Positions 10,605 to 20,825 are shown, numbered from the stretch's first letter. The stretch is 64,000 nucleotides of DNA from Aquabacterium soli (GCF_003933735.1 NZ_RSED01000021.1:1-64000), one strand, 5' to 3'. Made by a program: numbers and translations. The notes: a model not told the origin generated them from the letters alone.

Positions 10605-11302
10605 GAGACTTTCATGGGTTCAGACGCGCGGGGCTGGCTGGCGCCGGCCAAGGGTTCGGCACACAGCCGGTCGGCCGCCCGCACGGCCTGGCAGAACTGG
10701 CGCACCAGCGCCGTGTCCTTCAGGCCCTTGCCGGACTCGACACCGGAACTCACGTCCACCCCCCAGGGGCGGACCTGACGTACGCCGTCGGCCACGTTGC
10801 CCGGGTGCAAGCCGCCCGACAGGATCATCGGGCGCGGCAAGCCACGGGGCAACAAGGACCAGTCGAATACCTGCCCGCCCCCGCCATAACCGTCGACATG
10901 GGCGTCGACCAGCAAGGCCTGGGCGTTGGGGTAGCCAAGCGCGAAGTTTAACAAATCGAAACCGGGCGCCATCCGGGCGGCGCGCAGGTAGGCGCGGCCA
11001 GCTCGGTCGCAATCGGCCGAGGCTTCATCACCGTGGAACTGCAGCAGCGCATGAGGAACCGCCTCTACAGCCTGCTTCAGCAGCGAATCGTCGGCATTGA
11101 CCAGCAACAGCACCGGCGTGACGAAGGGCGGCAGCAGACGGGCCAACTCGGCCGCGCGCGCTGGTGTCACATGGCGGGGGCTTTTGGCATACAGCACGAA
11201 CCCCACCGCATCGGCCCCGGCCTGGGCAGCGGCTTCCACATCGGCTTCGCGGGTCAGGCCGCAGATCTTGATGCGGGTGCGGTGGTCGGCAGGCAGGGTC
11301 AT
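10598..11302 (-). CDS. trpF: Phosphoribosylanthranilate isomerase
   Basis: Third pathway-specific step of tryptophan synthesis (PRA to CdRP), a single-domain TIM barrel. The start is placed at ATG 11302 ([16 protein letters not shown]), giving 234 residues; a TTG 12 nt upstream is possible. The catalytic Cys14 lies in KICGLT, and the C-terminal phosphate-binding segment SGGLHPGNV is present. It overlaps trpB by 7 nt. The 133-nt gap to truA contains a short GC stem followed by TTTTT on the minus strand (a weak terminator candidate) and must hold the trpFBA promoter, but I cannot assign one clearly. Confidence 0.95.
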   Translation of the reverse strand: MTLPADHRTRIKICGLTREADVEAAAQAGADAVGFVLYAKSPRHVTPARAAELARLLPPFVTPVLLLVNADDSLLKQAVEAVPHALLQFHGDEASADCDRAGRAYLRAARMAPGFDLLNFALGYPNAQALLVDAHVDGYGGGGQVFDWSLLPRGLPRPMILSGGLHPGNVADGVRQVRPWGVDVSSGVESGKGLKDTALVRQFCQAVRAADRLCAEPLAGASQPRASEPMKVSC

Positions 11303-11435
11303 CCGGGGGGACAAAGCCAGCGCGGTCGCCCTGGCCCGATACGAGGAAGGTCCGATTGTCTCAAAAACGACTGTGCCCGGATAGCGGGTCGGGCAAGGTC
11401 GAGGGATATTGACCTGATTTCGTTTGAAACGACCG

Positions 11436-12374
11436 TCAGGCAGGCAGCCAGGCCAGTGCCGGCGTCACATTGGGCAGCCCCCACGCTTCGTTGTAGCGGG
11501 GTCCCAGGAAATACAGCCCGTCTGGCGGGAAGGTGGGTGCTGCCGCGTCGCGGTCTCGCGCATCCAGCACGGCCTGCATCCAGGAGGGCGGCTGGTTGCC
11601 GCTGCCGACGGCGATGAGGCAGCCCATGATGTTGCGGATCATGTGGTGAAGGAAGGCCTGCCCCTCGAAATCGAAGCGCCAGTAGATGTTGGCCGCCGGT
11701 TCGGCCTGCCGGGGCGCCCCCGCACCGACCGGGCTGCGCTGCGGCATGTGGGCATCCGGTGAGCCGGGCGCCAGGGGCATGCGCGGCGCGGCGCAGCGGG
11801 TGATGCGGATCTCGCGCAGCAGCTTGACGGGCGTGGGCGACTGGCACTGTGCGGCGCGGAAACTGCTGAAATCGTGCTGGCCGATGAGGCAGGCTGCGGC
11901 GGCCTCCATCGCAGCGTGGTCCAACGGGCGGAAGACCCACCCCACCTGCCCCGCCTCGAGCGCCGGGCGCACCGGCGCCTCCAGCACGATGAAGGCGTAG
12001 CGCCGCCCTTCTGCGCTGTTGCGGGCGTGGAAATGCATGGGCACCTCCATGGCCCACTGCACCGCGATGTCGGGCGGCAGGAAGGTGTTGGTGCCCCGCA
12101 CCCATGAGAAGGGCTCGCGATGCAGGTCGGTGTCCAGGTGCACCACCTGGTTGATGCCATGCACGCCGGCATCGGTGCGGCCGGCACACACCACCGACAC
12201 GGGCTGCACCGCAAACGCCGCCAATGCCTTCTCCAGCGCGCCCTGCACCGTGGCCACCCCCGCGGGCTGGCTCTGCCAGCCGTGGTATGCCGTGCCCCGG
12301 TAAGAAATGCCAAGGGCGACCCGTCGGGTCGCCCTCGTGGCGGAAGGGGCCGAAGCCCCCTGCCCTTCGTCCAT
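11436..12374 (-). CDS. truA: tRNA pseudouridine(38-40) synthase
   Basis: Isomerises U38-U40 in the anticodon arm of many tRNAs. The protein has 312 residues, slightly longer than the usual 260-290 because of a 15-20-residue N-terminal extension (MDEGQGASAPSATRATRR). The catalytic Asp68 lies in AGRTDAGVH. It begins 14 nt after the fimV stop, with a GAGG motif within that stop region as a possible ribosome site. The fimV-truA pairing is conserved in beta- and gammaproteobacteria. Confidence 0.95.
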   Translation of the reverse strand: MDEGQGASAPSATRATRRVALGISYRGTAYHGWQSQPAGVATVQGALEKALAAFAVQPVSVVCAGRTDAGVHGINQVVHLDTDLHREPFSWVRGTNTFLPPDIAVQWAMEVPMHFHARNSAEGRRYAFIVLEAPVRPALEAGQVGWVFRPLDHAAMEAAAACLIGQHDFSSFRAAQCQSPTPVKLLREIRITRCAAPRMPLAPGSPDAHMPQRSPVGAGAPRQAEPAANIYWRFDFEGQAFLHHMIRNIMGCLIAVGSGNQPPSWMQAVLDARDRDAAAPTFPPDGLYFLGPRYNEAWGLPNVTPALAWLPA

Positions 12375-12388
12375 GGATCAGCGCCTCG

Positions 12389-15163
12389 TCATCCCAGGCT
12401 GTCGAGCATGGCCTGGGCCTTGGCGCGCAGCGCGCCATCGGCCTGGGCGACCACTTCCTGCAGCAGCTCGCGGGCACCATCCACATCACCGATGTGGCGG
12501 AACTCTTCGGCCAGGTCCAGCTTGCGGGCCAGCGGGTTGTCTGCGGGGTTCTCTGCGGCTGGTGCGGCGTCGGCGGACTGAGCACCATCGGGCTGGGCTG
12601 GATCACCCAGGTCGAGGCTGATGCCGGACAGATCGAAGTCCATCGGTGCCGTCGGGGCCGGGCCGGGCGCTGGAGCCTGGGCCACCGGCGCAGGCGCCGG
12701 GGTGCCCGCATCCAGCGGCAGGTCGAAATCCAGCGACAGGTCGTCGTCTGCGCGGGCCGGCGCCACGCTCGGCTGGGCCGGGTAGGCACCGGTCAGCGGC
12801 GGCACGTCGTCCAGCGAAGGCAGATCGTCGTCCAGAGGCACCGGCGCAGAGATGTCCAGGTCGATGCCCAGGTCGCGGTCGTCCTTGGTGTAGACCTGCT
12901 GCGGCGCAGGTGCCACAGGCGGGGCGACATCGTGCAGCGGCGGCATCTCCGACAGCGGCACGGTGCTGGCGCCCAGGGGCTCCTGGTACACCGGCTCTTG
13001 CGGCATGTAGGACGAGGGCTGGCCACCCGGCTGGTACAGCGGGTTCTCGGGGTCGATGCTCAGGCCCATCTCTTGAGCGTGCAGCCAGTCATCGCCCGCG
13101 CCACCGGTCAGGGTGAACAGTTGGCCGGCCAGTTGCTCGAAGCCCTTGGTGTCGCGACGCTTGGCATAGACCTCCAGCAGCTTGGTGCGGATGGCCAGGC
13201 GATCGGGGTTGCTGCGCAGGGCTTCCTTCAGGATCTCTTCGGCCTGCAGGTCGCGGCCATAGGCCAGGTAGACATCGGCCTCGGCCACGGGATCGACATC
13301 GCCGATGGCATCGAGCTGGCTGAGCGAATAGCTCATCGACGACGGGCCGCCCGTGGCGTCCCGGGTGTCGACGCGCTGCCCACCGCTGGCCCCGAAGAAG
13401 GAGTCGGGCTGCAGGCGGCTTTCGAGGAAGGAGGTCTCGGCGCTGTCCGGCTTGCGGCGCGAGCGCAGGAACAGACCCAGGCCAGCGATCAGGGCGATAC
13501 CGGCGCCAGCACCGGCCAGCAGCAAGGGATCGACCGATTCGAAGAAGCTGGGCGACGATGCCTCGGGTTCGGGCACCGGGATCTGCACCGGCTTGGGCAG
13601 CGTGGGGGCCGGCAGCGAAGCAGCCTCGGCCACCGAAGCGGGTTCGGACGCGGCATCGGCCACGCTGGTGGCGGCGCCAGATGCGGCCTCTGAAGCAGGC
13701 TCGGCAGCAGACGGCACGCTGGCGGGCACGGAAGCCACTGGCGCGGGAACCGGCGCCGGTGCGGGCGGCGGCGGAGGAGGAGGTGGTGGTGGTGGGGGAG
13801 GAGGAGGCGGCGGCGGGGGAGGCACAGGAGCCGGCTTGACCACAGGCGCCGGCGCGGCCTTCGAGGCAGCGGCCGATGCCGCCGACTTCTCTTTCAGCTT
13901 GCGCAGTTCGTCGAGGTTGCGAGACAGCTCGGCCACACGGGTTCCGGCGTCCTTCTCGGCGCGGGACTTGGCCAGGCGGTCTTCAGCCCCCTGCCCGGCC
14001 GCCACACCACCCTTGCTGAGGGTGAGCTTGTCAGGCGTGGGCGCGGCGGACTGCTTGCGGTCTTCGACCTCGGCCTCGACCTTGCCAGAAGCTTGGCGCT
14101 GGCGCGTGGACGCCACGGATTCCGTGACACCCGACGCCAGGCGCTGGCGGTAGGCAGCGAAGTCCGTGCTCTGCGCCATGATGATCTGACGTGCTTCGGG
14201 CTGCGACACAGACGTGGCCTTGTCGGCGTCCGGCACGTTGAGCACCACGCCGGACTTCAGCCGGTTCATGTTGTTGCCCTGGAAGGCATGGGGGTTGCCA
14301 CGGTACAGGCCAACGATCATCTGATCCAGGGACACGCCGGGGGTCAGGTTCTTCTCGGCGATCTTGGACAGCGTGTCACCACCGCGAACCTTCACGCTCT
14401 GGGCATCACCGCCGCGGGCTGGCTCGGCCACGGCTTCCGATGGCGCGGGGGCAGGCGGCACAGGGGCAGGCCTAGGCGCAGGCGCCTGGGCGCGTGCTGG
14501 AGCCGGCGCAGATGCAGCCGAAGGCGGGCGCGACGGACGCGGCGCAGCGCTCGGGCGCGAGGATTCAGCAGTGGCCGATGGGGCGGGCGCAGCCACGGGC
14601 GGCAGCGGCACAGGGACCGGCGCCGGCGCGGGCTGTGCAGAGGGCGCGGGTTGCGCCACAGGCGCGTCCATCACCGGGGCGGTCTGTTGTTGGGGCGCGG
14701 CAGAACGCGGTGTGGCGGGATCGAACAGCAGTGTGTATTCGCGCACCAGGCGGCCGGAAGACCAGGCCAGATCCAGGATGGCGTCGACGAAGGGCTCGGA
14801 GACGGTGCGGTCGCTGCTCAAGCGCAGCACCGAGCGGCCATCAGCGCGCTTTTGCAACGTGATCGTGGTGGCAGCCAGCACCGTGCTGTAGTCGACCCCT
14901 GCAGCGCGATAGGTTTCCGGGCTGGCCACACGGGCCTGCAGCGAGGCAGCCTCTTCGTTCGAGATCGCGGTGATCTCGATTTCGGCACGCAGGGGCTCAC
15001 CCAGTGCCGACTGCACGTTCAGGCGCCCCAGGCCCAAGGCCCATGACGCCATGGGCGCCAGCGACAGCGCAGAAAAGGCCGCGGCAAGCGCGACCTTTTT
15101 CACGGTGAAGGGCGAAACAGAATGCGAAGGCAGGTGCCCCGCTGACAACGATCGATCTTTCAA
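12389..15163 (-). CDS. fimV: FimV-type peptidoglycan-binding polar hub protein
   Basis: FimV organises the pole for type IV pilus assembly, twitching and chemotaxis components in relatives. The 924-residue product has, in order: a signal-like segment (about 20-43), the FimV N-terminal domain (about 44-150), a Pro/Ala-rich linker, a LysM peptidoglycan-binding motif (about 255-312), a coiled-coil region (about 395-435), a run of more than 20 consecutive prolines (about 444-468), a transmembrane helix (about 545-566), a TPR-like cytoplasmic region with acidic repeats, and the conserved FimV C-terminal motif (about 877-924). The first codon appears to be TTG (15163); a GTG at about residue 21 is an alternative. 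Its promoter should lie in the 218-nt gap before asd. Confidence 0.9.
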   Translation of the reverse strand: MKDRSLSAGHLPSHSVSPFTVKKVALAAAFSALSLAPMASWALGLGRLNVQSALGEPLRAEIEITAISNEEAASLQARVASPETYRAAGVDYSTVLAATTITLQKRADGRSVLRLSSDRTVSEPFVDAILDLAWSSGRLVREYTLLFDPATPRSAAPQQQTAPVMDAPVAQPAPSAQPAPAPVPVPLPPVAAPAPSATAESSRPSAAPRPSRPPSAASAPAPARAQAPAPRPAPVPPAPAPSEAVAEPARGGDAQSVKVRGGDTLSKIAEKNLTPGVSLDQMIVGLYRGNPHAFQGNNMNRLKSGVVLNVPDADKATSVSQPEARQIIMAQSTDFAAYRQRLASGVTESVASTRQRQASGKVEAEVEDRKQSAAPTPDKLTLSKGGVAAGQGAEDRLAKSRAEKDAGTRVAELSRNLDELRKLKEKSAASAAASKAAPAPVVKPAPVPPPPPPPPPPPPPPPPPPPPAPAPVPAPVASVPASVPSAAEPASEAASGAATSVADAASEPASVAEAASLPAPTLPKPVQIPVPEPEASSPSFFESVDPLLLAGAGAGIALIAGLGLFLRSRRKPDSAETSFLESRLQPDSFFGASGGQRVDTRDATGGPSSMSYSLSQLDAIGDVDPVAEADVYLAYGRDLQAEEILKEALRSNPDRLAIRTKLLEVYAKRRDTKGFEQLAGQLFTLTGGAGDDWLHAQEMGLSIDPENPLYQPGGQPSSYMPQEPVYQEPLGASTVPLSEMPPLHDVAPPVAPAPQQVYTKDDRDLGIDLDISAPVPLDDDLPSLDDVPPLTGAYPAQPSVAPARADDDLSLDFDLPLDAGTPAPAPVAQAPAPGPAPTAPMDFDLSGISLDLGDPAQPDGAQSADAAPAAENPADNPLARKLDLAEEFRHIGDVDGARELLQEVVAQADGALRAKAQAMLDSLG
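13764..13832. repeat. Low-complexity GGN/CCN tract encoding the FimV poly-proline run
   Basis: About 70 nt of uninterrupted GGA/GGT/GGG/GGC triplets on the plus strand, read as proline codons on the minus strand. All four third bases are used, in blocks of GGA, GGT and GGC, which looks like successive triplet expansions. The plus strand has enough G-runs for quadruplex formation, and the tract is a likely site of replication slippage and strain-to-strain length variation. Confidence 0.85.
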
Positions 15164-15381
15164 AGCGTCCCCCGAGTCGTTTCAGCCCGGAGATCGCAAC
15201 GCGCCCCGACACTGAACGATAGAAGAAATCACAATAGCATCAAGCAGATAGGGAAACAAGCTCACGCAAATACTGATCTGCGTGAATCGCTGGCTTATCC
15301 CTACCTGCTTCATGCCGGACGGCGCCGATTGTCGCCGCAGGGCAACATGGCGTCGTCACAACTTGTTTCAGCGATCGAGGT

Positions 15382-16515
15382 TCAGGCGTCGAGCAGGATG
15401 CGCAGCATGCGGCGCAGCGGCTCGGCAGCACCCCAGAGCAGTTGGTCGCCGATGGTGAAGGCGCCCACGTACTCGGGCCCCATGGCGAGCTTGCGGATGC
15501 GGCCCACGGGGATCGTGAGCGTGCCCGTCACAGCCACCGGAGTCAGGTCCTGGATGGAGGCTTCGCGCGTGTTGGGCACGACCTTGGCCCAGGGATTGTC
15601 GGCGGCGATCATCGCTTCGATGTCTTCGACCGGCACATCCTTCTTGAGCTTGAAGGTCAGGGCCTGGCTGTGGCAGCGCATGGCACCGATGCGGATGCAG
15701 AAGCCATCGACCGGGATGGGTGCAGAACCGAAGCCCTCGCCCAGACCGAGGATCTTGTTGGTCTCGGCCATGCCCTTCCACTCTTCCTTGGACTGGCCAT
15801 TGCCCAGATCCTTGTCGATCCACGGGATCAGCGAACCACCCAGTGGCACGCCGAAGTTGGCGGTCTCTGCGGCGCTCAAGGAACGCTGCTTGTCGATGAT
15901 CTTGCGGTCGATCTCGAGGATGGCGCTCTTGGGGTCATCGAGCAGCGCCTTCACCTCGGCATTGAGCGTGCCGTACTGCGTGAGCAACTCGCGCATGTGC
16001 TGCGCGCCACCACCCGATGCGGCTTGGTAGGTCTGCGTGGACATCCACTCGACCAGACCCGCCTTGTACAGCGCACCCACGCCCATCAGCATGCAGCTGA
16101 CGGTGCAGTTGCCGCCGACCCAGTTCTTGCCACCATCGGACAGTGCGTTCTTGATCACCGGCATGTTGACCGGGTCCAGGATGATGACGGCGTCGTCCTT
16201 CATGCGCAGGGTGGAGGCGGCATCGATCCAATGGCCATTCCAGCCCGCGGCACGCAGCTTGGGGAACACCTCGGTGGTGTAGTCACCGCCCTGGGCCGTG
16301 ATGATGATGTCGCAGCGCTTGAGTTCGTTGATGTCGAACGCGTCCTTGAGCGTGGTCTCGTTCTTGGCCACAGCGGGGGCCTTGCCGCCCGCGTTGCTCG
16401 TGCTGAAGAACAGCGGCTCGATCAGGGCGAAATCACCCTCGGCCTGCATGCGGTCCATGAGCACCGAGCCGACCATGCCGCGCCAGCCCACCAATCCAAC
16501 CAGTTTCGTCGCCAT
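15382..16515 (-). CDS. asd: Aspartate-semialdehyde dehydrogenase
   Basis: Reduces aspartyl-4-phosphate to aspartate semialdehyde, the branch point for lysine/diaminopimelate, threonine and methionine. The 377-residue protein is the gram-negative long form. The N-terminal nucleotide-binding motif is [13 protein letters not shown], and the catalytic Cys137 lies in GGNCTVS; the substrate-binding [10 protein letters not shown] is near 280. The nearest neighbours are leuB 49 nt upstream and fimV downstream, both on the same strand; leu-asd-fimV is a common Burkholderiales order. Confidence 0.97.
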   Translation of the reverse strand: MATKLVGLVGWRGMVGSVLMDRMQAEGDFALIEPLFFSTSNAGGKAPAVAKNETTLKDAFDINELKRCDIIITAQGGDYTTEVFPKLRAAGWNGHWIDAASTLRMKDDAVIILDPVNMPVIKNALSDGGKNWVGGNCTVSCMLMGVGALYKAGLVEWMSTQTYQAASGGGAQHMRELLTQYGTLNAEVKALLDDPKSAILEIDRKIIDKQRSLSAAETANFGVPLGGSLIPWIDKDLGNGQSKEEWKGMAETNKILGLGEGFGSAPIPVDGFCIRIGAMRCHSQALTFKLKKDVPVEDIEAMIAADNPWAKVVPNTREASIQDLTPVAVTGTLTIPVGRIRKLAMGPEYVGAFTIGDQLLWGAAEPLRRMLRILLDA

Positions 16516-16563
16516 GATGAAATCCTTCTAAATGCCTCAGGGTGTCTTTGGAATGGCGCGGCT

Positions 16564-17640
16564 TTATTGCGCCTTGAGCGCGGCCACCACGGCCTCGCCC
16601 ATCTGCGTGGTGCCGACCTTCTGCGTGCCGTCGCTGTAGATGTCGGGCGTGCGCAGGCCCTGCTCCAGCACAGCCTGCACGGCGCGCTCGATGCGGCTGG
16701 CGGCCTCTTCCTGGTTCAGGCTGAAGCGCAGCATCATCGCGGCGCTGAGGATGGTGGCCAGCGGGTTGGCCACGCCCTTGCCGGCGATGTCAGGGGCCGA
16801 GCCGTGGCTGGGCTCGTACAGGCCCTGACCCTTGGCGTTCAGCGAGGCCGAGGGCAGCATGCCGATGGAGCCGGTCAGCATGGCCGCGGCGTCGGACAGG
16901 ATGTCGCCGAACATGTTGCCAGTGAACAGCACATCGAACTTCTTGGGCGCCTTGACCAGCTGCATCGCGGCGTTGTCCACGTACATGTGGTCCAGCTCGA
17001 TGTCGGGATATTGGGCGTGCACCTCGGTGACCACGTCCTTCCAGAACTGGAAGGTCTCGAGCACGTTGGCCTTGTCCACGCTGGTGACACGCTTGCCGCG
17101 CTTGCGCGCAGCCTGGAAGGCCACGTGGGCGATGCGCTCGATCTCGGGGCGCGAATAGCGCATCGTGTCGAAGGCTTCGGGGGCGCCCTTGAACTCGCCA
17201 TCGGGCGATTCACGGCGGCCACGCGGCTGGCCGAAGTAGATGTCGCCGGTGAGCTCGCGGATGATCAGGATGTCCAGGCCGGCCACCAGTTCGGGCTTGA
17301 GGCTAGACGCGTGCGTGAGCTGCGGATAGCAGATGGCCGGGCGGAAGTTGGCGAACAGGCCCATGTTCTTGCGCAGGCCCAGGATGGCCTGCTCAGGGCG
17401 CAGGGGCCGGTCGAGCTTGTCGTACTTCCAGTCGCCCACCGAGCCGAACAGCACGGCGTCGGAATCCATGGCCAGCTTGAGGGTGTGCTCGGGCAGGGGG
17501 TGGCCGTGGGCATCGTAGGCGGCACCACCGACCTTGGCTTCTTCGAGCTCGAACGGCAGATCGAGCACGTTGAGGACCTTGACGGCCTCGGTGACGATCT
17601 CGGGACCGATGCCGTCGCCCGGCAGCACTGCAATCTTCAT
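16564..17640 (-). CDS. leuB: 3-Isopropylmalate dehydrogenase
   Basis: NAD-dependent oxidative decarboxylation in leucine synthesis. Starting at ATG 17640 ([15 protein letters not shown]) it has 358 residues; an ATG six nt upstream (17646) is equally readable. The dinucleotide/substrate signature [10 protein letters not shown] is at 5-14, and the IDH/IMDH signature region [23 protein letters not shown] is present at about 240-265. It lies 26 nt downstream of leuD and upstream of asd. Confidence 0.97.
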   Translation of the reverse strand: MKIAVLPGDGIGPEIVTEAVKVLNVLDLPFELEEAKVGGAAYDAHGHPLPEHTLKLAMDSDAVLFGSVGDWKYDKLDRPLRPEQAILGLRKNMGLFANFRPAICYPQLTHASSLKPELVAGLDILIIRELTGDIYFGQPRGRRESPDGEFKGAPEAFDTMRYSRPEIERIAHVAFQAARKRGKRVTSVDKANVLETFQFWKDVVTEVHAQYPDIELDHMYVDNAAMQLVKAPKKFDVLFTGNMFGDILSDAAAMLTGSIGMLPSASLNAKGQGLYEPSHGSAPDIAGKGVANPLATILSAAMMLRFSLNQEEAASRIERAVQAVLEQGLRTPDIYSDGTQKVGTTQMGEAVVAALKAQ

Positions 17641-17666
17641 GACCATGGGAATCTCAGCGGGTTGAT

Positions 17667-18314
17667 TTAAACGATGCGGTGGTTCAGCCAGGGCTTCTGG
17701 GCCAGGCGTTCGGCCTCGAAGGCCTTGATCTTGTCGGCGTGGCGCAGGGTCAGGCCGATGTCATCGAAGCCATTGAGCAGGCAGAACTTGCGGAAGGGCT
17801 GCACGTCAAAGGCCAGCTCGCCGCCATCGGGCTTGACTACGACCTGCTTCTCCAGATCGATGGTGAGCTCGTAGCCAGGGAACGCCAGCACCTCATTGAA
17901 AAGGTTGTCCACCTGCAGCTCGCTCAGTGTGATCGGCAGCAGGCCGTTCTTGAAGCTGTTGTTGAAGAAGATGTCGGCGAAGCTGGGCGCGATGATGGCG
18001 CGAAAGCCGTACTGATCGAGCGCCCAGGGCGCATGCTCGCGGCTGGAGCCGCAACCGAAGTTCTTGCGAGCGATCAGGATCGACGCACCCGCGTAGCGCG
18101 GCTGGTTCAGCACGAAATCAGGATTGGGCTTGCGCGTGGCCGGGTCCTGGCCGGGCTCGCCCGCGTCCAGGTAGCGCCATTCGTCGAACAGGTTCGGGCC
18201 GAAGCCCGTGCGCTTGATCGACTTCAGGTACTGCTTCGGGATGATGGCGTCGGTGTCGACGTTCTCCCGGTCCATCGGGGCCACGAGGCCCTTGTGAATG
18301 CGGAATGCTTGCAT
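17667..18314 (-). CDS. leuD: 3-Isopropylmalate dehydratase small subunit
   Basis: Forms isopropylmalate isomerase with LeuC. The 215-residue protein has the swivelling-domain fold of aconitases, including the N-terminal [16 protein letters not shown] and the substrate loop [13 protein letters not shown] at about 83-95. It is followed by leuB and preceded 6 nt upstream by a small entericidin-type gene that separates it from leuC. Confidence 0.97.
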   Translation of the reverse strand: MQAFRIHKGLVAPMDRENVDTDAIIPKQYLKSIKRTGFGPNLFDEWRYLDAGEPGQDPATRKPNPDFVLNQPRYAGASILIARKNFGCGSSREHAPWALDQYGFRAIIAPSFADIFFNNSFKNGLLPITLSELQVDNLFNEVLAFPGYELTIDLEKQVVVKPDGGELAFDVQPFRKFCLLNGFDDIGLTLRHADKIKAFEAERLAQKPWLNHRIV

Positions 18315-18320
18315 GGGGAA

Positions 18321-18461
18321 TTACTTCTTGGCAGCGCCGGAGATCTTGTCTCCGACCTTCTCGACGTCCTGACCAAAACCGTGCACCGTGTTGCAACCGG
18401 CCAGCGACAGACCAGCGATCAGGGCGGCGAACACAGCGATCAGCGAAGCGAAACGTGTCAT
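18321..18461 (-). CDS. Entericidin EcnA/B-type small lipoprotein
   Basis: A 46-residue peptide, MTRFASLIAVFAALIAGLSL then AGCNTVHGFGQD. It has a lipobox LAGC with Cys23 as the lipidated residue, followed by a short amphipathic, Lys-rich tail, matching the entericidin A/B family. A strong GGAGA Shine-Dalgarno precedes the ATG. It is inserted between leuC (41 nt downstream of its stop) and leuD (6 nt), so it is probably co-transcribed with the leucine genes. The frame is also open further upstream into leuC, but that portion is a shadow. Whether it is toxic, or simply a stress lipoprotein, is unknown. Confidence 0.85.
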   Translation of the reverse strand: MTRFASLIAVFAALIAGLSLAGCNTVHGFGQDVEKVGDKISGAAKK

Positions 18462-18502
18462 GTCTGAATCTCCAGGAATGAGAGGTTGGTCAGAGGGTTG
18501 GT

Positions 18503-19912
18503 TCAAGCGATGCGGCGCACATCGACGAAATGGCCTTCCATGGCCGCCGCGGCCGCCATGGCCGGGCTGACCAGGTGGGTGCGGCCACCAGCGCCCTGCC
18601 GGCCTTCGAAGTTGCGGTTGCTGGTGGAGGCGCAACGCTCGCCCGGGTCCAGCCGGTCGGCGTTCATGGCCAGGCACATGGAGCAACCAGGCTCGCGCCA
18701 TTCGAAGCCCGCGGCCTTGAAGACCTGGTCCAGGCCTTCGCGCTCGGCCTGCTCCTTGACGAGGCCCGAACCGGGCACCACCAGGGCCAGCTTGACGTTG
18801 GAGGCCACGCGGCCACCGATGCGACGCACCACGGCCGCCGCCTCGCGCATGTCTTCGATGCGGGAGTTGGTGCACGAGCCGATGAACACCTTGTCGATGC
18901 GGATGTCGCTCATGGCCTTGTTGGGCTCGAGCGCCATGTAGGTCAGCGCGCGTTCCATCGCGGAGCGCTTGACGGGGTCCTTCTCTTTATCAGGATCAGG
19001 CACGCGATCGTTCACGCTGACGACCATCTCGGGCGAGGTGCCCCAGCTGACCTGCGGCTCGATCTGGGCGGCGTCCAGCTCGACCACGGCATCCCAGTGG
19101 GCGTCCGGATCGGAGTGCAGGGTGCGCCAGTAGGCCACGGCCTGGTCCCATTCGACACCCGAGGGCGTGAAGGGGCGGCCCTTGACGTAATTGATCGTGT
19201 TGTCGTCCACGGCCACGAGACCGGCGCGCGCCCCGCCCTCGATGGCCATGTTGCAGACGGTCATGCGGCCTTCCATGCTGAGAGCGCGGATGGCGCTGCC
19301 GGCGAACTCGATGGTGTAGCCCGTGCCACCCGCCGTGCCGATCTTGGCGATGATGGCCAGCACGATGTCTTTCGCGCTGCAGCCCTTGCCCAAGGTGCCT
19401 TCGACCTTGATCAGCATGTTCTTGGCCTTCTTGGCCAGCAGGGTCTGCGTGGCCATGACGTGCTCGACCTCGGAGGTGCCGATGCCGTGGGCCAGCGCAC
19501 CGAAGGCGCCGTGCGTGGACGTGTGGCTGTCACCGCAGACCACGGTCATGCCGGGCAAGGTCGCGCCCTGCTCCGGGCCAATCACGTGGACGATGCCCTG
19601 GCGCTTGTCGCTCATCTTGAACTGCGTGATGCCGAAGCGGTCGCAGTTGTTGTCGAGCGTGTCGATCTGCAGCTTGGACACCGGGTCCTTGATGCCGTCG
19701 CGACGGTCGGTGGTGGGCACGTTGTGGTCGCTCACGGCCAGGTTGGCCGACAGGCGCCACATCTTGCGGCCAGCGATGTCCAGGCCCTCGAAGGCCTGGG
19801 GGCTGGTCACTTCATGCAGCAGCTGGCGATCGATGTAGAGCACGGCGGTGCCGTCATCTTCGGTGTGGACGACGTGTTCGTCCCAGAGCTTGTCGTAGAG
19901 GGTGCGTCCCAT
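18503..19912 (-). CDS. leuC: 3-Isopropylmalate dehydratase large subunit
   Basis: Fe-S hydro-lyase of leucine synthesis, partner of LeuD. From ATG 19912 ([15 protein letters not shown]) it has 469 residues, the standard length; an upstream in-frame start at 20002 would add 30 atypical residues. The [4Fe-4S] ligands are Cys347 (GSCTNSR), Cys410 and Cys413 (CSMC). It is the first gene of the leuC-ecn-leuD-leuB run. I see no leader peptide or T-box upstream. Confidence 0.97.
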   Translation of the reverse strand: MGRTLYDKLWDEHVVHTEDDGTAVLYIDRQLLHEVTSPQAFEGLDIAGRKMWRLSANLAVSDHNVPTTDRRDGIKDPVSKLQIDTLDNNCDRFGITQFKMSDKRQGIVHVIGPEQGATLPGMTVVCGDSHTSTHGAFGALAHGIGTSEVEHVMATQTLLAKKAKNMLIKVEGTLGKGCSAKDIVLAIIAKIGTAGGTGYTIEFAGSAIRALSMEGRMTVCNMAIEGGARAGLVAVDDNTINYVKGRPFTPSGVEWDQAVAYWRTLHSDPDAHWDAVVELDAAQIEPQVSWGTSPEMVVSVNDRVPDPDKEKDPVKRSAMERALTYMALEPNKAMSDIRIDKVFIGSCTNSRIEDMREAAAVVRRIGGRVASNVKLALVVPGSGLVKEQAEREGLDQVFKAAGFEWREPGCSMCLAMNADRLDPGERCASTSNRNFEGRQGAGGRTHLVSPAMAAAAAMEGHFVDVRRIA

Positions 19913-20106
19913 GGTGGCAAGGGCCCTTGGCGGGCTGGTATCGGGCGTGGGTAGGCGCATACAGCGGGGAGACGTCGATTTTAAGACATTGGCCCCGAAC
20001 ACGCGAGGGTTATCGCCCCCGGGGCCTCGGGGTTACAGGCAGTAATAGGCTGAGGAAGGGTTGCCAATACCCTGGCTTTCTGGCTTGCGGAGGGTTTCGC
20101 GTTTTT

Positions 20107-20384
20107 CGTGAGAGCGCGGGGCGGGGGCTGAGCCGACATTCGTCCGGGCTTCATTCGGTTGGTCCTGCCTTTGGCAGGACTTCCCTGCGGTGCTCACGGC
20201 AAGGTGGGGCCGCAGAACTCGCTCCAGGCCCTTCGAGCCTTGCGCTCAAACAGCTGCGGCCAGTCAGTTGAACGAAGCGCGCTGCGCGCGCCCACCTCGC
20301 CGCTCCGCTCCTCGGCACCCTCAAGGCGCCCAGCCGGATGTCGGCTCAGCCCCTTTTTTGCCCCGCTCGCCGCATGCGGAGGGG
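20107..20384 (+). repeat. Long inverted repeat element, left copy
   Basis: About 280 bp that recurs in inverse orientation at 20468-20750. Shared blocks include the outer end CGTGAGAGCGCGGGGCG, a GGTCCTGCC..GGCAGGAC hairpin, AGGTGGGG followed by CGCAGAACTCGCT, GCTCAAACAGCTGCG followed by CCAGTCAGTTGAACGAAGC, and GCCCACCTCGCCGCT. By eye the copies are highly similar in these blocks with diverged stretches between, so they are old duplicates rather than a fresh assembly artefact. Several overlapping open frames cross it on both strands, as expected of GC-rich non-coding DNA. No transposase is seen. Confidence 0.8.
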
Positions 20385-20467
20385 GTTGTCCTTTGCCTTG
20401 CGCGGTCTGGCGCCTGCGAAACGCGCGAACCGTGGTGATTTTTCGCATCGACCGTGCACTGTCGCTG

Positions 20468-20750
20468 CCTTCTCGGCACGCCACAGCGGGGCGAAAAAGG
20501 GATGTGGGGGCAGCCGGACGGGCGCCTTCGTTGGCGCTGCGAAGCGCAGCGGCGAGGTGGGCACGCGCGTAGCGCGTGCTTCGTTCAACTGACTGGTCGC
20601 AGCTGTTTGAGCGAAGCGGCGAAGCCGCGTAGCGAGTTCTGCGACCCCACCTCGTCGCGAGCATCGCAAGGCAGTCCTGCCGCAGGCAGGACCGACAACA
20701 CAGGCGCCCGGCCGGATGCCCACACATCCCGCGCCCCGCGCTCTCACGAC
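20468..20750 (-). repeat. Long inverted repeat element, right copy
   Basis: Reverse-oriented partner of the element at 20107-20384, separated by an 83-nt spacer. This copy contains clean nested palindromes missing or decayed in the left copy, such as GCGAAGCGGCGAAGCCGC, GCACGCGCGTAGCGCGTGC and GCGCTGCGAAGCGC, so it may be closer to the ancestral element. It ends about 75 nt before the gltA terminator. The remaining DNA between leuC and the left copy (19913-20106) shows nothing recognisable beyond the expected leuC promoter region. Confidence 0.8.
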
Positions 20751-20825
20751 AAAGTACTCAAACCAAGGCAGACAAAGGAGCAAGTCACCTACCCTACCGA
20801 CGCAACCAGCGAATGCGAATGCACA

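Noticed and set aside
13764-13832. GGN repeat considered as a CRISPR-like or satellite array
   Set aside because: Triplet periodicity is in frame with fimV and encodes proline. There are no spacers.
15240-15431. Minus-strand open frame in the fimV-asd gap
   Set aside because: Overlaps the asd 3' end, Cys/Ser-rich, no ribosome site; more likely the fimV upstream region.
15442-17670. 742-codon plus-strand open frame
   Set aside because: Antisense to asd and leuB, both fully supported by catalytic motifs. Composition typical of a shadow frame.
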